Source: Dreissena polymorpha (lineage: Eukaryota > Mollusca > Bivalvia > Myida > Dreissenidae). Taken from it: a DNA stretch of 64,000 nucleotides. Each line of letters opens with the position of its first letter. Position 1 is the stretch's first letter. This document shows positions 22,550 to 34,196 of this stretch, one piece after another. The notes beneath the pieces were generated by a model. The model was not told the origin of the DNA. It did not search any database and worked only from the letters and a program-made list of their open reading frames with translations. Location of the stretch: assembly GCF_020536995.1 (NCBI RefSeq), contig NC_068362.1:98127085-98191084 (forward strand), written 5' to 3'. Made by a program: the position numbers and the translations under genes.

Positions 22550-23770
22550 ATCTTGATAGAACTTCAGGTCAGAATGTTTATCTAGGCAATATCTATGTCA
22601 AGTTTGCATGTATTTCATGTGTGTCCAAAAATAATGTAACTTTTTCAAATCATAGAAAACCCTATTGCCATTCTAGAGGCCACATTTAGAAATCTATCTT
22701 GATGAAACTTGTTCTGAATATTTGTCTGTATTATATCTACACTGTCAGAGTTTGATTCTGAATCATTTGTGTCAAGAAGTTGGTCACCAGGTCAAATCTA
22801 ATAAAAACCTTCTGACCACTTTAGAGGCCACATTTATGACTCAATCTTGGGGAACTTATTCAGGCTGTTTATCCTAATAATCCCTATAAGGGGAGTTTGC
22901 TTAAAGGTTGCATATGTCTAGGTCATCAGGTCAAATCTGCAAAAAATTTAGAAAAACCTTGTTGCCATGCTGGAGGCCACATTTATAACTCATTCTTGAT
23001 GAAATTTTTGTCATGTTTATCTTGACAATATCTAAGCTGAGTTTGAATGCGGGTTATGCGAGTCCAAAGAGTAGACTAAGTCACCAGGTCAAATCTAAGA
23101 AAAACCTTGTTATCACTTATATATGATAACTTTGGTGAAACTTTGTCAGAATTTTTTTTGAAAATATATAGGCCCAATTTGAATCTGGGTCACTAGTCTT
23201 TTAAAACTAGGTCATAAGGTCAAATCTTAGAAAAACATTGTGATTACTATAGAGTCCACATTTATATCTTATTGTTAATTAAACTTTGTTGGATTCTGGG
23301 TCGAGTGCATCCAAAAAGAAAGTGGCCGGTCAAACTTTTTCTTACCTGAAAAGGCTAGATTTATTGCTAATTTTTTACGAAACTTAGTCAGAATATTTAT
23401 CTGGACAGTATAAAGGCTTAGTTGGAATCTCGATCACAAGCATTAGAAAACTAGGCCACCGGGTCTTAAAACTTTATAACTACACTTGATAGCAGATATG
23501 TTACTCAATCCTGATGAAACTTGCTCAGAATGTTTATCTTTTTCTAGGTTTAATTTGAATGTCACATGCGTCCAAAACCTATGTCACCATGTAAAATAAA
23601 TAAAAACTTTGTCATCTCAATGTATGCCACTATTATGTTTATCTGGATAATACCTAGGTCAAGTTGTAATCTGGGTCACATGTGTCCAAAAACTAGGTTA
23701 CCAGTTCAACTTCAAACAAATGATTTTCCACAAACTCTGATGAGTACTTCATTCCCATCTTGTTTATGTT
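22550..23770 (+). repeat. old tandem array of about 150-180-bp core units
   Basis: At least six worn units share AGGCCACATTTATAACTCA, TGATGAAACTT, AATGTTTATCTNGACAATAT, TGAATCTGGGTCAC and AACTAGGTCACCAGGTCAA. Divergence is much higher than in the neighbouring repeats, so this is an older array without visible ends. Confidence 0.6.
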
Positions 23771-23873
23771 TATATGTTTATTTAATTTTTCTTTAAAAAG
23801 TTATAATGCAGCAGATGGTTTGAAAGAATTATTAAGTATTTTAAACATTAAATTGGTATGTTTTGTATTTTAT

Positions 23874-24473
23874 TATGCCCCCCTTCGAAGAAGAGGGGGT
23901 ATATTGCTTTGCTCATATCGGTCAGTCTGTCGTTCGGTCTGTCGGTCCGTCTGTCGGTCCGTCCACCAGGTGGTTCTCAGATGATAACTCAAGAACGCTT
24001 GGGCCTAGGATCATGAAACTTCATAGGTACATTGATCATAACTCGCAGATGACCCCTATTGATTTTGAGGTCACTAGGTCAAAGGTCAAGGTTACGGTGA
24101 CCCGAAATAGTAAAATGGTTTTTGAATGATAACTCAAGAACGCATACGCCTAGGATCATGAAACTTCATGGGTAGATTGATCATGACTCGCAGATGACCT
24201 CTATTGATTTTGAGGTCACTAGGTCAAAGGTCAAGGTCACGGTGACCCGAAATAGTAAAATGATTTTCAGATGATAACTCAAGAACGCTTTTGCCTAGGA
24301 TCATGACACTTCATAGGTACATTGATCGTGACTCGCAGATGACCCCTATTGATTTTCAGGTCACTAGGTCAAAGGTCAAGGTCACAGTGACAAAAAACGT
24401 ATTCACACAATGGCTGCCACTACAACGGACAGCCCATATGGGGGGCATGCATGTTTTACAAACAGCCCTTGTT
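23874..24473 (+). repeat. pearl-like repeat (TTCGAAGAAGAGGGGG family), 145-bp unit x3
   Basis: Its parts are a hairpin start TATGCCCCCCTTCGAAG, a GTCGGTCCGTC run and three units at 23981, 24126 and 24271. The 3' end has CACACAATGGCTGCCACTA and CATATGGGGGGCATGCATG, then CCCTTGTT. Each unit holds AGGTCAAAGGTCAAGG, which includes a DR1-type nuclear-receptor site. Confidence 0.75.
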
Positions 24474-27295
24474 GCGTTTTATTTTGAAGTGTGATAATTT
24501 ATGTCTTTTATTGTGTTTACATTTCGGCAAATGTTCGGTTCTTTTCCATTAAACTTGTTTACCTAAAGTCAGATAGACCATTCAAAGTCAGTTTTCCTCA
24601 TTTTGTTTGTGTTTTATTTGTGTGTGGCCTGTTTCACTAACATGTCTATTGTTATTGCCTGACTGTTTCTCTATTGGCTACTGCTATCAACAAAATAATA
24701 GTTTTCAAATGCAAGAGTTTGTGTCAAAAACTATTTTAAAACCAACTGAACTAACTAAAATAAGTAAAAATACATTCATATATCTTAACTCTCTGGAAAG
24801 TATTATTGCACTGATCAAGCTTTCAAAACCCTGACCAAATGTTCATTATTTATACAGGTAATATTTATTCATATAGTTTGGTTTAAAAATGCAGAGTTTA
24901 TCTCACATCTGCTCATATAATCAATTTTGTACTTGTGTTAAACAATGAGATAAATATTCATATAATTAAACAATGCAAGCATGCTGAACCGTATGATGAC
25001 CTATTATTCACAATGGGCATTGAGTGTCCCACTTAAATGAGACTGAGTCACGGTGCATATCGGTGGCCTTTCTGTCAAAATGTTGCCTCTCTGTTCATTC
25101 TTGGCTGCCTCTTTGTCATAAACAAGAAAATAGATGATCGACATTCACAAAACATGTAAGAAAATCTCAAATTAAAACCCGTAAACACATTTGTGTATAA
25201 AAAGAGCTGGTCCATGAGTTGAAGCATTTATCCAGCTACAGGTTCACAGTATTCCGCAGGTCCAAACACTTATCACAAACGCTATCGAAGATAGAATGAT
25301 GACAATGGTGGTGGAACAATCGTGCATACATGCCATTTTGATGACTTTTTAACATAGCTTTTCTGTAATATTTAAAATATCTAGTGTCATAGATGTTCAA
25401 TGTACGCTATATGGTAATTTTTATCAATTTTACTTAAAAAATGCCTACTTTCGCTTTTGTTCAGGCACTGAAAGCCTCTCGATCGGCTCACTTACTTTGC
25501 ACGGGAAGCCTACAATGAGAGATGTATTTTATACTGAATACGTATAAGCAATCATTATAGTATAAAAAAATACAACGACAACAACAGAACTCTCCAAATT
25601 ATTAAATCGTTTACCAAAACGTGAAGGTCCCTTTAATGTCTTCAGACTTGCAAATTTAATGAGTTCAATACACTGTCAGATCTTACATCATAAATAACTT
25701 ACAGGTTTAGTGGTTGCCTGTTAGTCTGAAGCCAGTAGATTTAAGCCCAGGAAACTCAATTTCAAAAGTTGGTTAAGGTTGGGCTAAAAAGCAGGGCAAC
25801 TAGCTTTTTCCAAGCTTTAACAACTCAATCCAATTAAACATAGAATACAAATTGGCGACTGTGGATCAATTAGGCCTAGGAAATGATTCAACTGCAGCTC
25901 ACAACAAGACATGATGCATTAAAAGTCTGTCATGTCGGCAAACTTGTTGTTCAATAATTTAAAGAAAATAGATAAAGTATTAGATACACATAACACAACA
26001 TGTACATGATTCTAGGCATGTTATGCTTTAGCGAGGCAACCAAAATTCTAAAGATGGTTGCCAGTGCAGCAACCAATTGCGAAAAAAAGGGACATATTGT
26101 TGTTATTTTGTCTAAGTTATCTCTATACCATAAATATGAGGATAAACAGTGCACACACATCTCGACCTGTGCTTTAAGAATCTTTATGAATTTGAATGGG
26201 TTGTGTTCATTTCAAACTTACGATATAAAAAGCTGAAACATAATTTTGAAAACTGAGTTGCGTCTAAGTTTATGCAATAGCGAACAACTTCAGTGCCTTC
26301 AGTGCTTTGATTTTAAAAAGAGTTACGTTACTGCACTTTTATTCATTTTATATGATGTAACTTTTCAGGGGTATATCTCAGATATTGTACAAGATTGCTA
26401 CATGAAATTGCATGGGTGTTGAGATATCAATGAGGAGATTTGCAATGCATGAAACCAATTACTCTTTGCTTTGTTATTTTACAGTTATTTCCCTGTTCAT
26501 CCATCTGCACCCATCTATAAACAACATTTATTAAATCATTGTACTAGAGCAAAACAAAAATTTAGTCACAGCATACGAAGTATCTGTTGAAAAACATGGC
26601 ACCCAGGGAGTTGTTGTGTTTCTTAAGCGACTAATTCAACAGATTGTGAACACACTTAAAATAGCATGTTTTACCTCGTCAACAGGTAACTTTATTATGT
26701 ATTTGCCTAAATTTGACTTTGTTGAAAATGTTTCCGCACTTAAGAAAAACAACCACCTGAGAAGCGGTCAGTTTTTCTTATCCAGACATAAAAAAGCATA
26801 CGCACATATTTAAAGTCACATTATTTTTTCTTTAAATATGTAAGTTGATAGAAACTGTCTAAATGATGTTTTAACTGAATCCGAAAACGTTAAAAACATA
26901 GGGCGCTTGTGAAATTTAAAACTTAAGAACTGTATTGCTCAATCTGCACCAAACTTTCATATGTTCTATAATGAAATGTATTATAATTAGGTCTCTGACA
27001 GGACAAAAACAGGATGTCTTTTGGTAAAATGATCGGTTTCTTTGTCATATTGAAAAAAACAACAACAAGTGTACTTATTTGATAGGGTTTTTATGTGGTT
27101 AATTGATATTCTACATTATTTCAATCAATACAGGCAATCTACATGATGAAGAATTTGTGACGGTTTCATATAATTAAATTTTGGCAACTAACAGATTATT
27201 ACTTTTTTATTTCAACATGCTTTAAAAAAAATAATGGTTTTGTACAAATGTGAACCTATGCAAATTGCATTACATGTAAAAAAAAACAATACTGT
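24474..27295. other. PARP intron, one MITE remnant, no exon seen
   Basis: Near 25440-25632 there is a TTAA-type MITE fragment. Its right end, on the plus strand, reads ACCAAAACGTGAAGGTCCCT followed by TTAA (25633-25636), with CAACAGAACTCTCCAAATTA inside. Matching pieces occur at 46716-46960 and near 54840. The remainder is AT-rich with no recognisable exon. Confidence 0.45.
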
Positions 27296-28535
27296 TTTTA
27301 GCTCACCTGATTACAACGTGCTCATGGTGAGCTTTGTTGTGAGTCTTCAGTCGTGTGTCATCAACATTTACCTTGTTAACACTCAAGGGGCCACATTTAT
27401 TGTCCAATCTTCATGACATTTGGTCAGAACAATTAGGTAAACTATATCTTTGCTGAGTTGGAAATTGCTTCATGTAAGGTCAGAAAAGTAGGTCACTATG
27501 TCAAATGAACGGAAAAGTATGTTAACACTCTAGAAGTCACATTTATTGTCAAATCTTCATGAAACTCTGTCAGAACATTTGTTCTTACCATATATCAGCT
27601 AAGGTCAAAAATGGTTCAGTACAGTCATTGAAAAACATGGCAGTCAGAGGGCAGGGCCGTTTTTCTTATATGGCTTTAGTAAACCCTAGTTATCACTATA
27701 GAAGTAACATTTTAAGTCCAATATTCATGAAACTTGGTAGGCACATTTTGTTCTAATGATATTTGGCCTGATTTTTAAATGGTTCACTGCATTGAAAAAT
27801 ATGGCTGCCAGGGCGCAGGACAGTTTTTGTTTAATGGTTAAAGTGAAACCTTGCTAACACTCCTAAAGTCTAATTTAACTTCTTGAAACCTGATCAGAAC
27901 ATTTGTTTTAATGATATCTCCACCAAGTTCTTAAATTGTTTCAGTTCTGTTAAAAACATAACATCCAGGGGGTAGAGCAGTTTTCCTATTATGGCTATAG
28001 TTAAACCTTGCTAACACTCTAGAGGTCACATGTTTAGTCCAATCTTCATGAAACTTTATAAGAACATTTGTTCTGGATCTGGGCCCAGTTTAAAAATGGT
28101 TTTTAGTCAATTGAAAACCATGGCTGCAAGGAGGCGGGGCAGCTTCTTATATGGCTATAGTCAAACCTTGTTACCACTCTAGATTTTACATTTACAGTTC
28201 AATCTTCACAAACCCTGGTCAGATCATTTGTTCTAATGATATCTCGACTGAATATTGGAAATGGTTCTGGTTCCTTGAAAAATATGGCCTCTAGGGTGCA
28301 GGGTAACTTTCCTAATATGGCTAATTTAAACTTTGTTAATGCTTTAATGGCCTCATTTATTGGCCGATCTTCATGAAACTTTGTCTTAAACTTTGTACCG
28401 ATGATATATTGGCTGATATTGAAACTGGTTCATGTGAGCATAAGAAATAGGTCACTAGGTCAAATAAAAAAACATGTTTAGACTCTAGAAGTTGTTTCCT
28501 TTTACCAATCTGCATATATCTCAGTCAGAACATGT

Positions 28536-29142
<607 letters not shown>

Positions 29143-29503
29143 CTAATGATATCTCAGCTGAATTTAAAAATAAAATGGGCCTAGAAATTACATAGTTATA
29201 TTTCATACATTACTTTCACTATTTTGAACTCTATATTCTCAGAACAGGTTAGTTCCTTTTAGGGTCTCAGTTGAGCGCCTTAGGGTGCGTTGCCCTCTTG
29301 TTATAATAAACCCAGTTAATTTCACTGCTACTAAAATGATGAACCACAGCGCTGAAACACATGAAGTAGCATATTTGTTATTTTAAAATTTGGACTGCAT
29401 TTTACAGAACATGCATAACGTTATAGTTGAGATGTAAAGTCTGACTGCTAATTGTTACCTTTTATTTTGTTGGAAAAACGTATTTCATGAATCTTACTTT
29501 CAG

Positions 29504-29790
29504 CGACTGTGCATGGTGACGGTGTATACTTCGCAGTTAATTCAGCTTATTCATGTAGCAACACTTACTCGAGACCAGATGCAAATGGAGTCAAAAAAAT
29601 TTACTACTGTGCAGTTCTTACCGGCGAATTCACTGCAGGCCGTGGAGGAATGCGTGTACCGCCTCCTAAGCCAAGCGGAGGACAAAATGCCTTATATGAC
29701 TCAGTTACAGATAACACTGTGAACCCGACCATGTTTATCATATTTAATGATACACAGGCGTATCCTTTGTACATAATCAATGTCAAATAG
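29504..29790 (+). CDS. PARP14-like terminal catalytic exon B
   Basis: The 3' splice site CTTTCAG ends at 29503. Two bases complete the phase-1 codon, giving N-ATVHGDGVYFAV. By my count it matches exon A at 68 of 95 residues. It keeps the triad tyrosine (GVYFAV), YSRPDANGVKKIYY, the GMRVPPPKPSGG loop and MFIIFNDTQAYPLY with Met at the third triad position. The stop is at 29788-29790. A good poly(A) signal ATTAAA (29867-29872) and a GT/T-rich stretch follow, so this can be a true transcript end. Differences cluster around the donor loop (AVAF versus ATVH) and the adjacent helix (RADYSAQDA versus NSAYSCSNT), which could change target or NAD+ handling. Confidence 0.9.
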
Positions 29791-29866
29791 TGGTGAAACC
29801 AAAAACTGAACCCTTCATATTTCTGTGGTCGAACATATGAAACATAGTTGTGTGTCTTTGTATATA

Positions 29867-29872
29867 ATTAAA
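29867..29872 (+). terminator. poly(A) signal ATTAAA after PARP exon B
   Basis: ATTAAA lies 77 bases after the stop codon and is followed about 20 bases later by GAATGTGTTTTTTTTC, a typical GU/U-rich downstream element. Confidence 0.55.
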
Positions 29873-30256
29873 GTTCGACAAAGTCTTTAAAGAATGTGTT
29901 TTTTTTCATTATTTGGTTGCATAATGACATTCCTTTATGTAAACTTCAAATTTTTATTTTCTATATGTAGTTTGATATGTCTTCATTTGAGTTTTCCTGC
30001 TAGCATATGTTTATTATTGTTTGTCCATTTGTATGTTTGGGTAATGATCTATTGTTCTTATATGCATGATGTTTTTTTATAATTAATTGTGTTGATATAT
30101 TGTTGTTTATATGTTATTACTACATTATTTGTGTATATGTATTGATTTCCTTGAACCTTCTACACTTGTTTATGTTTACCAACTTTTACTTGTTAAATTG
30201 TTATTAAGAATGGGAAAAAATGTAAACATAAGATAAATTTAGTTTAAACCAATTAA
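29873..30256. other. AT-rich 3' flank of PARP exon B
   Basis: T-rich sequence with no exon or repeat border seen; it may include the end of the 3' UTR. Confidence 0.4.
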
Positions 30257-31139
30257 TTATGCCCCCCTTCGAAGGAGAGGGGGTATATTGCTTTGCTCAT
30301 GTCGGTCGGTCTGTCGGTCGGTAGGTCTGTCGGTCCGTCCACCAGGTGGTTGTCAGACGATAACTCAAGAACGCATGGGCCTAGGATCATGAAACTTCAT
30401 AGGTACATTAATCATGACTCACAGATGACCCCTATTGATTTTGAGGTCACTAGGTCAAAGGTCAAGGTCACTGTGACCCGAAATAGTAAAATGGTTTCCG
30501 GATGATAACTCAAGAACGCATAAGCCTAGGATCATGAAACTTCATGGGTAGATTGATCATAACTCGCAGATGACCCCTATTGATTTTGAGGTCACTAGGT
30601 CAAAGGTCAAGGTCACGGTGACCCGAAATAGTAAAATGGTTTCTGGATGATAACTCAAGAACGCATACGCCTAGGATCATGAAACTTCATGGGTAGATTG
30701 ATCATGACTCGCAGATGACCCCTATTGATTTTGAGGTCACTAGGTCAAAGGTCAAGGTCACGGTGACCCGAAATAGTAAAATTGTTTTCGGATGATAACT
30801 CAAGAACGCATACGCCTAGGATCATGAAACTTCATAGGTAGATTGATCATGACTCGCAGATGACTCCTATTGATTTTGAGGTCACAAGGTCAAAGGTCAA
30901 GGTCACGGTGATCCGAAATGGTAAAATGATTTTCGGATGATAACTTAAGAACGCTTTTGCCTAGGATCATGACACTTCATAGGTACATTGATCGTGACTC
31001 GCAGATGACCCCTATTGATTTTCAGGTCACTAGGTCAAAGGTCAAGGTCACAGTGACAAAAAACGTATTCACACAATGGCTGCCACTACAACGGACAGCC
31101 CATATGGGGGGCATGCATGTTTTACAAACAGCCCTTGTT
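30257..31139 (+). repeat. pearl-like repeat (TTCGAAG family), 145-bp unit x5
   Basis: The start TTATGCCCCCCTTCGAAGG is followed by a GTCGGTCGGTCTGTCGG run and units at 30356, 30502, 30647, 30792 and 30937, each with AGGTCAAAGGTCAAGGTCA or a close variant (the fourth begins AAGGTCAAAGG). It ends CATATGGGGGGCATGCATG and CCCTTGTT. The close likeness of its units to those at 23874-24473 indicates recent spread. Confidence 0.8.
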
Positions 31140-31311
31140 TAAGCTGGATTGCATTGAAAGCCATTGCTTATCATAACGCTCTTGATTGCTTTTCTTGGGA
31201 AGAACCAGTACTTGGTTTGGGGAGATCTAATCCATGCTCCAACAGTGGGGATCAAACCCATGACTTCCTGGTCGCTAGGTGGACCACTTATCCACTACGC
31301 CACTGGGACTT
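31140..31311 (-). mobile_element. tRNA-derived SINE
   Basis: On the minus strand it begins with a tRNA-like head: GTCCCAGTGGCGTAGTGGAT (A box region) and GGGTTTGATCCCCACTG (B box). A central part with AGTACTGGTTCTTCCCAAG and CAATCAAGAGCG follows; it resembles the conserved core of animal Meta-type SINEs such as those known from bivalves. It abuts the 3' end of the pearl-like repeat. It is not a working tRNA gene, because the head does not close into an acceptor stem. Confidence 0.65.
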
Positions 31312-33143
31312 CAATGAGGAATTTGCGATGCACATTGAAAAAGATTATGCATTTTAGTTAGTTCATTTATATGTTTATTTATCCTGATACACTAGTTTTA
31401 CCTATATAACGAAAACTGTTATAATTTTATATTATTGCACTTTTGTTCCTTTTTCCTATACTGGGAAGTCTAAATGTTAGATTGTAAAAGCCCTTGGCAG
31501 ATGAATGGTCCGTTGGGCAGGCAGTACATTTTCTTAGTTGAACGTTTTTCATTTTATCTTCACCAAACTTTCTGGAAGTGTTTGTTTTCATAGAATTGAG
31601 GCAAAGAGTAAAAACCAGCTTCAGCAAGGGCTTCCTAGTTATTGCTCTTTGCTTATACAAAACAATACTCTTTTTTGGTGTTTTGCTCTAATACAATTGT
31701 TATCTTACCTTTGCTAAACCTTCATGAAATGGTTGTTGACATAAATGGAGGCCAAGATTGATAACCAGCCAAGTGGCGCCAGGAATTCAGAGTTATTGCC
31801 TTTTGTAAAGAAATTAAAAATGTGTCATTCACATTCTACAGAACTTCACCAAACTGCCCAAGTATTGTGTCCATTGTTGAAAAACTGCATGTATTTCAGT
31901 ACATGACTATGTTTAATATTCGTCAATATGAAATAACTTTTAATGTTTATATTTAAGTTGATTATAAAGAATTTTCTTCGCCGATGTTTTCAACTCTTCA
32001 ATTTTATGTTTTGTTCATTATTGTCTTGCTTAAAGTAATATTTTCTGCATTCCGAGGGAAGATATAAATTACCCACTCAGTATGTGAGAAAAAGTCTTTG
32101 TTGTGGTTTTGGTAGTGGTAAAGAGATTGTATATTTCTTTATGGCATTTTTGCCCTTAACAAAAACGTTTGAAAAAAAGGAACCGGATTTCGCATTGGTA
32201 CCTGCTTATTGTGATTAAATATCTTTATGTTTTCTGTTGTTGTTTGTTGAGTAAGTCATGCACTTTGTAACTGAACGTTATGTTTGTGGAATAAAACAAC
32301 TTCATCATATCTTATTGTGTTACAGAATTCAAACATCGCCATTAGTCACTTTGATTGGAAATGTATTTCACAAACTCATACTAGGTTTTCTAGTCTGTGT
32401 GTACAATGGCCTGTTAGCTTTTATTGATCTTGTCATAAGAAATCCTTTTTTGTTTCATTTTTGTTCATCTCAACACAACGTGCTTATGGTGAGCTAATGT
32501 GATAAACTTTACCGCTGTAGAATCAAGATATTTGAGTCAAGCTTGATGAAATTTGGCAAGAATGTTTATCTTGACAATACATGTATCTGATACTGTGAGG
32601 CTAGGTTTTGAAGGCATGTTTAAGAAAAGTTTCTTTTTATTATCATATTTCTAATTCTGTTTTCATTTGAATAGGTTTTACTCTTTCTGTGTTGAAAATT
32701 TCAGATAAATCGGCCAACTCATTTGAAAATTATGAAACTTTAAATTTGCCCAAACTTGCAAAATACTGCCATTTTAACGTGACATTTTTTTTTGGTAAAT
32801 GAGAAATGCATGTTAAAAGATATTTTAGTATCATATTAAATTATTTTTGTATTTATACTGTTGCAAGACTATCTGTTTTTCTCAGAAAATCATTTTCAAG
32901 AGAAAAAACAAGCATTTTCTAATTTTACTTGTGTTTTTTTTTAATATACTCAATTGAGGCCAGAAGAGCATTTTCATACCTTTATTATATATTGCATGAA
33001 ATAAACAATACATGCAGCTTTAAATGTATGTAACCTATCTATTTCACTAGACATTAGGCACCATCTAATGATGGTATCCTAACCTTTGTCATAATATTTC
33101 CTGAATTCTGGAGATTTGTGTCCTAAAATGCACCAATTAAGTT
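31312..33143. other. AT-rich DNA with small repeat remnants
   Basis: About 32450-32620 resembles a worn AGCTCACC-family start (AACGTGCTTATGGTGAGC) plus a partial core. No exon was found. This is taken as intergenic DNA between the PARP-like gene and the next gene start. Confidence 0.4.
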
Positions 33144-33684
33144 TGTCCCAACAGTCACGGTTTGACGGTGTGTCTCTTCTAATGCTCACTGTTTGACGAT
33201 AGCAGATTTCTATGAAAAAGCTATCTTAACGTATTCTTAAGACCCTAACAGAGGTATACATATTTCAGTCAAACTTATATGTTGACAAGTATCAACTTTA
33301 CATTGCCTAAAATATGTGTCCCAACAGTCACGGTTTTTGTCCCAACTGTTAAAAGTGCCTCTATTTCTGCTTTAACATCACCCTAAATATAAGCATGCAT
33401 GTTATTGTCTTCATTGAACAGCCATAGAGAAAATTAGACTGGTCTTTGACCTTTCAGGTTTATCAATTCATCATACTAACTATAGAAATTTTTTGTCCCA
33501 ACAGTCACGGCGGATTTACTATACACAGATCACAAAATTTTAATGGATCCCAATTGTAATACTCTGTGGTCCACATGATTCCTAAACCTCTGTTATTATA
33601 ATTTTGCTACATTGCAGTGTTAAATATGCATAAATACACACAAAATAATGGTCTTAATGCAATGGAACATGTCCCAACAGTCAC
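33144..33684 (+). repeat. 17-base motif recurring about every 175 bp
   Basis: TGTCCCAACAGTCACGG occurs at 33144, 33317 and 33494, and its first 15 bases at 33670. A partial copy (TGTCCCAACTGTT) is at 33338. The spacings are 173, 177 and 176 bp. The sequence between the motifs is not visibly conserved. Confidence 0.75.
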
Positions 33685-33869
33685 ATTTATATATCTAATT
33701 AATTCTTAAAAATATGTACACTAAACTGTTAAATATTTCAACAGAAATTATGTTTCTTTTGCTTTGGTTTTCATCCTGCATAAAATAATAAAAAATATAG
33801 ATCTACTAGGCACATTTGATCACGGAGCGTATATTGACAGGAGTTGACACGAGTATTGACCTTATCGCG

Positions 33870-33879
33870 ATGACGTCAC
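33870..33879 (+). promoter_or_regulatory. CRE-like site upstream of ORF 34029
   Basis: GATGACGTCA contains the full palindromic CRE/ATF site. It lies about 150 bp before the start codon at 34029 in a GC-richer stretch, the expected place for a proximal promoter. Confidence 0.4.
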
Positions 33880-34028
33880 AAAAGGGGCAGTCCCTTAGCG
33901 ACGGTGAAAACAATGCCCTAGATACGGTCGATTTACTACGCTGATTTAGCACCTCTGCTGATATTTCGTCAATTGCATTCCTATTGGGAAGTCGATAGGT
34001 AATTAAATGTCCTGTATTTGGTGTTTTA

Positions 34029-34196
34029 ATGTCTTTTGACTATTATGAAGGGTTAGATTGCACTTCGAAAGCCCGATATGATCAGAAAATAAAACTAATT
34101 GGACTTAATGAATGTCCGTACAAATTGCAAGCTGGATGTTGGAAAAATGACCCGACCAAGTGGGCGACGATCGAGTACGGCGACATTCATGATTAA
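34029..34196 (+). pseudogene. first exon of a SWIM/YqaJ-type mollusc protein, decayed
   Basis: The 55-codon frame starts MSFDYYEGLDCTSKARYDQK and goes on LIGLNECPYKLQAGCWKND, then PTKWATIEYGDIHD. The order YEGL..R.RY..K, L....DPY.L....W, W..IEYGDI is one I recall from the N-terminus of large bivalve proteins that carry a SWIM zinc finger and often a YqaJ exonuclease domain. In those proteins the next residues are a hydrophobic segment plus TPG. Here that segment (INFLTETPG, ending at a possible donor CCGG|gtaaat, 34195-34221) is in another frame, so a one-base shift has probably broken the gene. A GWVGHVRI stretch at about 35577-35600 may be a following exon. Family assignment is from memory and tentative. 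Confidence 0.45.

Noticed and set aside
31240-31311. tRNA gene on the minus strand
   Set aside because: A and B boxes are present but there is no closed acceptor stem, and a SINE body follows.
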